Shown here piece by piece: positions 58,571 to 64,000 of a DNA stretch of 64,000 bases. Source of the stretch: Paracoccus marinaquae (GTDB taxonomy: Bacteria; Pseudomonadota; Alphaproteobacteria; Rhodobacterales; Rhodobacteraceae); assembly GCF_018860165.1 (NCBI RefSeq), contig NZ_JAHKNG010000001.1, positions 1 to 64,000 of the forward strand. Direction: 5' to 3'. The translations under genes were made by a program, and so were the position numbers. The notes beneath the pieces are model-generated. The model was not told where the DNA came from. It made no database searches and saw only the letters and a list, made by a program, of their open reading frames with translations. Every line of letters starts with the position of its first letter. Positions within the stretch are counted from its first letter, which is position 1.

Positions 58571-59536
58571 TCAGGCGATGGCTTGGCGATGGGCGGCGGC
58601 ATAGCGGCCGGTGACGTGATGGCTGATCTGGCGTTCGATATCGCCCAGAAGGCTGCTGGCGCCGATGCGGAACAGATCGGGCGCCAGCCAGTCGCGGCCC
58701 AGTTCCTCGCGCATCAGCACCTGCCAGCTGATCGCGTCCTTGGCGGTGCGCAGCCCGCCGGCCGGCTTGAAGCCGACCCGGTGGCCGGTCTGCGCCTGAT
58801 AGTCGCGGATCGCCCGGCACATGACCAGGCTGACCGGCAGGGTGGCGTTCACCCCTTCCTTGCCGGTCGAGGTCTTGATCCAGTCGCTGCCCGCCTGCAT
58901 GGCGACATGGCTGGCGCGGGCGACGTTCTCCAGCGATTTCAGGTCGCCGGTGGCAAGGATCGCCTTCATCCGCGCCGGCCCGCAGGCCTCGCGCATGGCC
59001 CGGATCTCGTCGTAAAGCGCCGCCCAGTCGCCGCGCAGCACATGCGCGCGCGTGATCACGATGTCGATCTCATCGGCGCCCTGATCGAGGGCAAAGCGGA
59101 TCTCGGCCAGCCGCAGATCCAGCGGCATCAGCCCGGCGGGAAAGCCGGTGGCGACCGAGGCCACGGGAACGCCGGAATTGCCAAGCGCGCGCTTGGCCGC
59201 GGCCACCATGGTCGGATAGACGCAGACCGCGCCCGTGGTCAGCCCCTCGACCCCCATCGCCGCCAGCAGGTCGGGTGCCACCGGCTGCATCGCCTTGGCG
59301 CAAAGCCGCGCGACGCGGTCCTCGGTGTCGTCGCCGGCCAGCGTGGTCAGGTCGATGCAGCGCACCGCGTTCAGCAGCCATGCCGCCTGCCAGTCCTTTT
59401 TCAGACTGCGCCGCACCGGCAGGGTGGCCGCGCGGCGCTCGACCGCCGGGGTGTTGATCCGGATATCGGCGAACCAGTCGGGGCGCAGATCGGTGCCGGG
59501 ATTTCGGGTGCCGGGATTTTTTGGGGTGGGGCTCAT
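58571..59536 (-). CDS. deoC: Deoxyribose-phosphate aldolase
   Basis: A 321-residue DeoC that cleaves 2-deoxyribose 5-phosphate to glyceraldehyde 3-phosphate and acetaldehyde. The Schiff-base lysine lies in WIKTSTGKEGVNATLPVS, and GFPAGLMPLDLRLAEIR, ADEIDIVITR and VGFKPAGGLRTAKDA fit the class I aldolase barrel. It is longer than the ~250-residue E. coli enzyme by an N-terminal extension containing LKKDWQAAWLLNAVRCIDLT, as in the eukaryote-like type. ATG 59536 (MSPTPKNPG) is chosen over an upstream ATG at 59650. It precedes the tandem aldehyde dehydrogenase, and is divergent from soxB. Confidence 0.93.
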   Translation of the reverse strand: MSPTPKNPGTRNPGTDLRPDWFADIRINTPAVERRAATLPVRRSLKKDWQAAWLLNAVRCIDLTTLAGDDTEDRVARLCAKAMQPVAPDLLAAMGVEGLTTGAVCVYPTMVAAAKRALGNSGVPVASVATGFPAGLMPLDLRLAEIRFALDQGADEIDIVITRAHVLRGDWAALYDEIRAMREACGPARMKAILATGDLKSLENVARASHVAMQAGSDWIKTSTGKEGVNATLPVSLVMCRAIRDYQAQTGHRVGFKPAGGLRTAKDAISWQVLMREELGRDWLAPDLFRIGASSLLGDIERQISHHVTGRYAAAHRQAIA

Positions 59537-59732
59537 GCGGACCTCGGCCAGACGGGTCCGCTCACGGTAGCGCCGCCGGCACCCTGCGGCAAGCCGTCCG
59601 GCCCGCCCGCCGGCAGGCATCGACGCCGCCGGCTGCGCGGCATGTCGCATTTTGCCCCGATCTGCCGCATCATGCCTTGAGCGGGGCGGGACACCCGGCC
59701 ATTCTGACCGCGATCAGAGCCGGGGGTTCCTC

Positions 59733-60998
59733 ATGCCGACTGCGACGCGTTCAGGCCGCTATTCCGTATTCGCCATCGCGCGCGAGGCCCTGCGCCAGCA
59801 TCGGGGCTGGGCGCGCGCCTGGGCCAGCCCCGAGCCGCGCGACCGCTACAAGGTGGTGATCGTCGGCGCCGGCGGTCACGGGCTGGCGACGGCCTATTAC
59901 CTGGGCCGCAACTTCGGCATCACCGATGTCGCGGTGATCGAGAAGGGCTGGCTCGGCGGCGGCAATACCGGCCGCAACACCACCATCATCCGCAGCAACT
60001 ACCTGCAGGACCCGTCCGCGGCGATCTACGACAAGGCGCTGAAGCTTTACGAGAACCTGTCGCAGGACCTGAACTACAACGTCATGTTCAGCCCGCGCGG
60101 GCTGATCATGCTGGCCCAGACCGAACACGAGGTCAGGGGCTACCGGCGCACCGTCTATGCCAATCACCTGCAGGGTGTCACGACCGAATGGATCGAGCCG
60201 GCCCGGGTCAAGGAACTGGTGCCGATCATCAATCTGGACGGGCCGCGCTATCCGGTGCTTGGCGGGCTCTACCAGCCGCGCGGCGGCACGGCGCGCCATG
60301 ACGCGGTGGCCTGGGGCTATGCCCGGGCCTGTTCCGACATGGGCATGCATATCATCCAGAACTGCGAGGTCACCGGTATCGAGACCGAGGCCGGGCAGGT
60401 CCGCGCCGTCAATACCGGCAAGGGCCGGATCGGCTGCGACAGGCTGGCGCTGGTCGTCGCCGGCCATTCCTCGCAACTGGCCGACATGGCCGGCTTTCGC
60501 CTGCCGATCGAAAGCGTCGCCCTGCAGGCGCTGGTCAGCGAGCCGGTCAAGCCCTGCATGGATGTCGTGGTGATGGCCAACACCGTGCATGGCTACCTGT
60601 CGCAATCCGACAAGGGCGAGATGGTGATCGGCGGCGGCACCGACGGCTTCAACAACTTCACCCAGCGGGGATCGTGGCACCATGTCGAGGAAACCGTCCG
60701 CGCGCTGGTCGAAACCTTCCCGATGATCTCGCGGCTCAAGATGCTGCGGCAATGGGGCGGGATCGTGGACATGACCGGCGACCGCTCGCCGATCCTGTCG
60801 GCCACGCCGGTCGGCGGCATCTTCGTCAATTGCGGCTGGGGCACCGGCGGCTTCAAGGCGATCCCCGGCTCGGGCTGGGCCATGGCCGAACTGATCGCCA
60901 ATGGCCGGCCCGGCCCGCTGGCGGCCGAATTCGGGCTGAACCGCTTCCGCGAGGGGCGTTTCGTCGACGAATCCGTCGCCGCCGGCGTGGCCCACTGA
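59733..60998 (+). CDS. soxB: Sarcosine oxidase subunit beta
   Basis: A 421-residue flavoprotein subunit of heterotetrameric sarcosine oxidase, which demethylates N-methylglycine to glycine with folate as methylene acceptor. The FAD site VVIVGAGGHGLATAYYLGRN starts at residue 41, NTGRNTTIIRSNYLQD follows near 78, and His189 in GGTARHDAVAWGYA is at the position of the covalent FMN ligand. The C-terminal DGFNNFTQRGSW and GWGTGGFKAIPGSGWAMAEL are typical. ATG 59733 is the family start. Normally soxD follows immediately; here two other genes intervene. Confidence 0.95.
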   Translation: MPTATRSGRYSVFAIAREALRQHRGWARAWASPEPRDRYKVVIVGAGGHGLATAYYLGRNFGITDVAVIEKGWLGGGNTGRNTTIIRSNYLQDPSAAIYDKALKLYENLSQDLNYNVMFSPRGLIMLAQTEHEVRGYRRTVYANHLQGVTTEWIEPARVKELVPIINLDGPRYPVLGGLYQPRGGTARHDAVAWGYARACSDMGMHIIQNCEVTGIETEAGQVRAVNTGKGRIGCDRLALVVAGHSSQLADMAGFRLPIESVALQALVSEPVKPCMDVVVMANTVHGYLSQSDKGEMVIGGGTDGFNNFTQRGSWHHVEETVRALVETFPMISRLKMLRQWGGIVDMTGDRSPILSATPVGGIFVNCGWGTGGFKAIPGSGWAMAELIANGRPGPLAAEFGLNRFREGRFVDESVAAGVAH

Positions 60999-61089
60999 GC
61001 ATGGTTCCGCCGATGCCCGAAAATGCCGGAACCCGCGCCACATGGCGCGAATTGCCTTGCCGTGACCTCGCTTCGCGAAAGGAATCGTC

Positions 61090-61335
61090 ATGGCGAACGG
61101 AACCGGTAACAATCGACTCTATCTCATCATCGGCGCGGTCGTGGTCGTCGTCGCGCTGCTGTTTTTCTTCATGGGCGGCGACGGGGATGTTGCGACCGAC
61201 ACGGCGGCCCCGGCCGGCGATGCGACCAGCGCGCCCGCCGAGCCCGCACCCGCAGAACCCGCGCCTGCAGAACCCGCACCTGCCGAGGCCGAGCCGGCCC
61301 CGGTCGAAGGCGAACCCGCACCGGCCTCGAACTAG
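61090..61335 (+). CDS. Small single-pass membrane protein with Pro-Ala-Glu repeats
   Basis: An 81-residue protein: a short N-terminus, one membrane helix (LYLIIGAVVVVVALLFFFMG, residues 10-29), then an acidic Ala/Pro/Glu tail with four to five PAEPA units. AAAGGAAT precedes the ATG. The tail probably lies in the periplasm and may act as a spacer. No family is recognised. It sits between soxB and the tfoX-like gene, on the same strand. Confidence 0.7.
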   Translation: MANGTGNNRLYLIIGAVVVVVALLFFFMGGDGDVATDTAAPAGDATSAPAEPAPAEPAPAEPAPAEAEPAPVEGEPAPASN

Positions 61336-61449
61336 GCCGGCCCGTCCCGGGGCTGTGGCGCAGGCGGCCCTGTCCCGGGGCACCCATGCCCATCCACCGA
61401 AGACCGGGGGCGGGCTGTCCCCGGCCTTCGCCTGCGCGGGGCGCAGGCC

Positions 61450-61785
61450 ATGACCCGCGATCCCGGTCTCGAGGCGCAGCTGGCCGAGGATTTCGGCCAT
61501 CCGGGCAGCCTGTCCGGCCGGGCCATGTTCGGCGGCTGGTGCTTTCTTCTGAACGGCAACATGCTGGGCGCCGCGCGCGCCGGGCGGGCGATGTTCCGCG
61601 TCGGCCGCGCGGCCGAGGCCGATGCCCTGACCCTGCCCGGCACCCAGCCGATGTCGCAGGGCGGCCGCGCCAGACCCGGCTTTCTGTGGCTGTCCGGCCC
61701 GCTGCTCTCCGATGACGGCATCCGCCGACGCCTCGCCGCGATGGCGCTGGCCCATGTCTCCACCCTCCCGCCCAAGGATGCCTGA
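61450..61785 (+). CDS. TfoX/Sxy-family N-terminal domain protein
   Basis: A 111-residue protein of the TfoX N-terminal domain type. It has SGRAMFGGWCFLLNGNMLGA-A near residue 22 and RAMFRVG near 46, with PMSQGGRARPGFLWLSGPLL later. In gammaproteobacteria the full TfoX activates competence genes; stand-alone N-domain proteins in alphaproteobacteria are of unknown function. Its stop is directly followed by the soxD start, so it is translated within the sox operon. Confidence 0.87.
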   Translation: MTRDPGLEAQLAEDFGHPGSLSGRAMFGGWCFLLNGNMLGAARAGRAMFRVGRAAEADALTLPGTQPMSQGGRARPGFLWLSGPLLSDDGIRRRLAAMALAHVSTLPPKDA

Positions 61786-62121
61786 ATGCTGATCCTGACC
61801 TGCCCCTGTTGCGGCGTCACCGCCGAGGAAACCGAGCTTCACCCGGGCGGCGAGGCGCATCTGGAACGCATCGGCCCCGGCGGCTCGGACGCGGCGTTCG
61901 AGGCCTATCTCTTCGCCCGCAGGAACCCCCGCGGCGTGCATTTCGAACGCTGGCGCCACGCCCATGGCTGCGGCAAGTGGTTCCTCGCCGCCCGCGACAC
62001 CGCCACCCTGCAGGTCTTCGGCACCTACAGCGCCCAGACCCCGCACCCGCCCGCGCAGATCGTCGCCGCGATCCGCCGCGCCCGCCCCGACTGGCAACCC
62101 CACTGGACGCAAGCCGAATGA
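61786..62121 (+). CDS. soxD: Sarcosine oxidase subunit delta
   Basis: A 111-residue zinc-binding subunit. The metal ligands lie in LTCPCCGVTAEETELHPGGE near the start (three Cys) and HAHGCGKWF near residue 58 (His and Cys). FARRNPRGVHFERWRH is typical. It assembles with SoxA, SoxB and SoxG. The ATG directly follows the tfoX-like stop and the end overlaps soxA by ATGA. Confidence 0.94.
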   Translation: MLILTCPCCGVTAEETELHPGGEAHLERIGPGGSDAAFEAYLFARRNPRGVHFERWRHAHGCGKWFLAARDTATLQVFGTYSAQTPHPPAQIVAAIRRARPDWQPHWTQAE

Positions 62122-64000
62122 CCCACACGCCTTCCTTTCGCCTCGCTCGCGGCGGCCGCCTGATCGACCGCGCCCGGCAGATCCCGTTCCGCTTCGACGG
62201 CCGCCACCTGCGCGGGCTGCAGGGCGACACGCTGGCCTCGGCGCTGCTGGCCAATGGCCAGATGATGATGGGCCGGTCCTTCAAGTATCACCGCCCGCGC
62301 GGCCCCCTCGCCTCGGGCGCCGAGGAACCCAACGCGCTTTTCGGTCTCGGCCAGGGCGGCCGGTTCGAGCCGAACCAGCGCGCCACCACCACCGCCCTGC
62401 TGTCCGGCATGGTGATGCAGAGCCAGAACTGCTGGCCCTCGCTCGATGCCGATATCGGCGCGGTGAACGGCTGGCTGTCGCCGATGTTCCCGGCCGGCTT
62501 CTACTACAAGACCTTCATCCATCCGCGCGCCTTCTGGAAACACCTGTTCGAGCCGGTCATCCGCCACAGCGCCGGGCTTGGCCGGGCGCCGAGCGATCCC
62601 GATCCCGACCGCTATGAACAGGCCTATGCCCATACCGAGACCGTGGTCGTCGGCGGCGGCATCGCCGGGCTGACGGCGGCGCGCGAGGCGGCCCGGGCGG
62701 GCGGCCGGGTGCTGGTCCTCGAACAAGGGCCGGTCTGGGGCGGGCGCACGCCGGTCGATCACCGGGACGGGCAGGCGCGGATCGAGGCGCTTCTGGCCGA
62801 TCTCGGCGCCCGGCCGAATGTCACCCTGCGCCGCAACTGCATGGCCACCGGCCTCTACGATCACGGCTATCTGCTGGCGCGCGAGGCGCTGGCCGATCAC
62901 GACCCCGATCAGGGCATCCCGCGCCAGCGGCTGTGGCGGATCCGAGCGCGCCAGGTCGTCACCGCGACCGGCGCGCTGGAACGCCCGCTCTCCTTCGCCA
63001 TGAACGATGTGCCGGGGGTGATGCTGGCCTCGGCGGTGCGCGACTTCATCCTCGATTACGGCGTCGCGCCGGGCCGGCGCCTCGTGGTCGTCACCAATAA
63101 CGACGACGCCTATCGCACCGCGCTGATCGCGCAGGAGGCGGGGCTCGAGGTCGCCGCCATCATCGACGCCCGGCCGCGTGCCGGGGGCGATCTGGCGCAG
63201 GCCGCCCGCGCCGCCAACATCCCGGTCCTGACCGGAACCGGCATTGCCCGGGTCAGGGGCGGCCGCCATGTCGAGGGCGTCATCCATTGCGACCAGTCGG
63301 GCGAGGGCAGGCCCACGGGCGCGATCGACTGTGATGTGGTCGCCATGTCGGGCGGCTGGTCGCCGGTCGTGCATCTCTACAGCCATTGCGGCGGCAAGCT
63401 GATCTGGGACGAGGCCGAGGCGATGTTCCGCCCCGATCCCGCCCGGCCGCCGCTGGGCGCGGACGGGCAGGGCAATGTCACCGCCACCGGCGCCGCCAAT
63501 GGCGATCTGCGCTGCGCCGGCGATCTGGAACGGGCCGAGGACGCGACCATGCCGGTCTGGTGCATGCCGCAGAACGCGCCCTACAAGCTGCGCAGCAAGA
63601 TGTGGCTGGATTTCCAGAACGATGTGAAGGTCTCGGACGTGCAGCTGGCCGCCCGCGAAGGCTATGCCTCGGTCGAACATACCAAGCGATATACCACGCT
63701 GGGCATGGCCACCGATCAGGGCAAGCTCAGCAATATCAACGGCCTTGCGGTGCTGTCCGAGGCCCTGAGCCAGCCGATCCCGCAGACCGGCACCACCACC
63801 TTCCGCCCGCCCTACACGCCGCTGACGCTGGCGACCATCGCGGCGGATGCGCGCGGCGACGCCTTCCAGCCGCTGCGCCGCACGCCGATCCATGACTGGC
63901 ACGCCCGCAACGGCGCCGCGTGGGAGCCAGTGGGCCAGTGGCGCCGCCCCTACAGCTATCCCCGCGCGGGCGAGGATCGCCACGCCGCTGTCAACCGCGA
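62118..64000 (+). CDS. soxA: Sarcosine oxidase subunit alpha (3' end outside window)
   Basis: The first 627 residues of SoxA, which is about 1000 residues in full. It starts FRLARGGRLIDRARQIPFRF-DGRHLRGLQGDTLASALLAN and GRSFKYHRPRGPLASGAEEP, the ferredoxin-like N-terminal domain. The NAD(P)-binding site VVVGGGIAGLTAAREAARAG begins near residue 175. The later part includes MPVWCMPQNAPYKLRSKMWL and the transition to the folate-binding domain. The gene runs off the window with no stop. Downstream soxG is expected. Confidence 0.95.
   Translation, partial: MTHTPSFRLARGGRLIDRARQIPFRFDGRHLRGLQGDTLASALLANGQMMMGRSFKYHRPRGPLASGAEEPNALFGLGQGGRFEPNQRATTTALLSGMVMQSQNCWPSLDADIGAVNGWLSPMFPAGFYYKTFIHPRAFWKHLFEPVIRHSAGLGRAPSDPDPDRYEQAYAHTETVVVGGGIAGLTAAREAARAGGRVLVLEQGPVWGGRTPVDHRDGQARIEALLADLGARPNVTLRRNCMATGLYDHGYLLAREALADHDPDQGIPRQRLWRIRARQVVTATGALERPLSFAMNDVPGVMLASAVRDFILDYGVAPGRRLVVVTNNDDAYRTALIAQEAGLEVAAIIDARPRAGGDLAQAARAANIPVLTGTGIARVRGGRHVEGVIHCDQSGEGRPTGAIDCDVVAMSGGWSPVVHLYSHCGGKLIWDEAEAMFRPDPARPPLGADGQGNVTATGAANGDLRCAGDLERAEDATMPVWCMPQNAPYKLRSKMWLDFQNDVKVSDVQLAAREGYASVEHTKRYTTLGMATDQGKLSNINGLAVLSEALSQPIPQTGTTTFRPPYTPLTLATIAADARGDAFQPLRRTPIHDWHARNGAAWEPVGQWRRPYSYPRAGEDRHAAVNR

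Noticed and set aside
55996..58614. 872-codon plus-strand frame opposite the tandem aldehyde dehydrogenase
   Set aside because: Antisense shadow; the aldehyde dehydrogenase shows all catalytic motifs.
61222..61315. Pro-Ala-Glu tandem repeat as a separate DNA repeat element
   Set aside because: It is short, imperfect and explained by the low-complexity tail of the small membrane protein.

Overview
The window is GC-rich, tightly packed chromosomal DNA from an alphaproteobacterium. It most likely belongs to the Rhodobacteraceae/Paracoccaceae, with a Paracoccus-like gene set. The evidence is a CcrM methyltransferase, two glutamyl-tRNA synthetases, COQ9, CcmI, a DUF6280 protein, a tandem (ALDH16-type) aldehyde dehydrogenase, heterotetrameric sarcosine oxidase, and the hairpin-plus-CCCCGAGG dispersed repeat that I associate with this family. 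No plasmid or phage backbone, CRISPR array or rRNA operon is seen. There is one tRNA, Leu(UAG).

Layout. 0-3.6 kb is a decaying catabolic cluster. An IS256-type element enters from the left edge and has removed the front of a TRAP small permease (dctQ). An intact dctM follows, then an alpha/beta hydrolase broken by an in-frame TAG, then an enoyl-CoA hydratase. 3.7-9.3 kb holds tRNA-Leu, a purine permease and, divergently, a PuuE-UraD fusion overlapping ureidoglycine aminohydrolase (purine/ureide breakdown), then DUF6280 and elongation factor P. 9.5-16.9 kb holds an SDR, gltA, gltX, comEC and a class III aminotransferase. 17-19.1 kb is a compact TetR-SRPBCC-VOC-VOC operon under a clear palindromic operator. 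19.3-27.1 kb holds a PfkB kinase, a small zincin, a second gltX, a YcjF/YcjX pair and HrpB. HrpB carries the dispersed repeat inside its reading frame.

27.2-33.5 kb holds an unknown protein with an unusual N-terminal leader, DUF2794, a GntR/UTRA regulator divergent from an MFS exporter, then allA, rnhB and ccrM. The allA gene completes the ureide route begun at 5.6 kb: ureidoglycine to ureidoglycolate to glyoxylate plus urea. 33.6-48.1 kb is mostly housekeeping: a GSCFA/SGNH-like pair, alkB-mutY, a DciA-like protein, a DsbA-like protein, mscL, ald with a divergent Lrp regulator, a winged-helix/hydrolase fusion, rpsU, coq9, a quinone oxidoreductase, ccmI, ruvX and DUF1289. 48.2-51.8 kb encodes a large Calx-beta/RTX protein, a probable type I secreted surface protein. 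52.2-54.3 kb is pta-ackA. 54.6-56.0 kb is a second unknown protein with the same N-terminal leader as the one at 27.3 kb. 56.2-64 kb holds the two-domain aldehyde dehydrogenase with deoC and, divergently, a sarcosine oxidase operon. In that operon soxB is separated from soxD-soxA by a small membrane protein and a TfoX-like protein; soxA runs off the window.

The best candidate for an undescribed system is the pair of leader-bearing proteins at 27.3 and 54.6 kb. They share an A-SP-LQRLAD-VQR pattern that resembles, from memory, the N-terminal region of DUF4157 proteins linked to extracellular contractile injection systems (eCIS). Their C-terminal bodies appear unrelated and I recognise neither.
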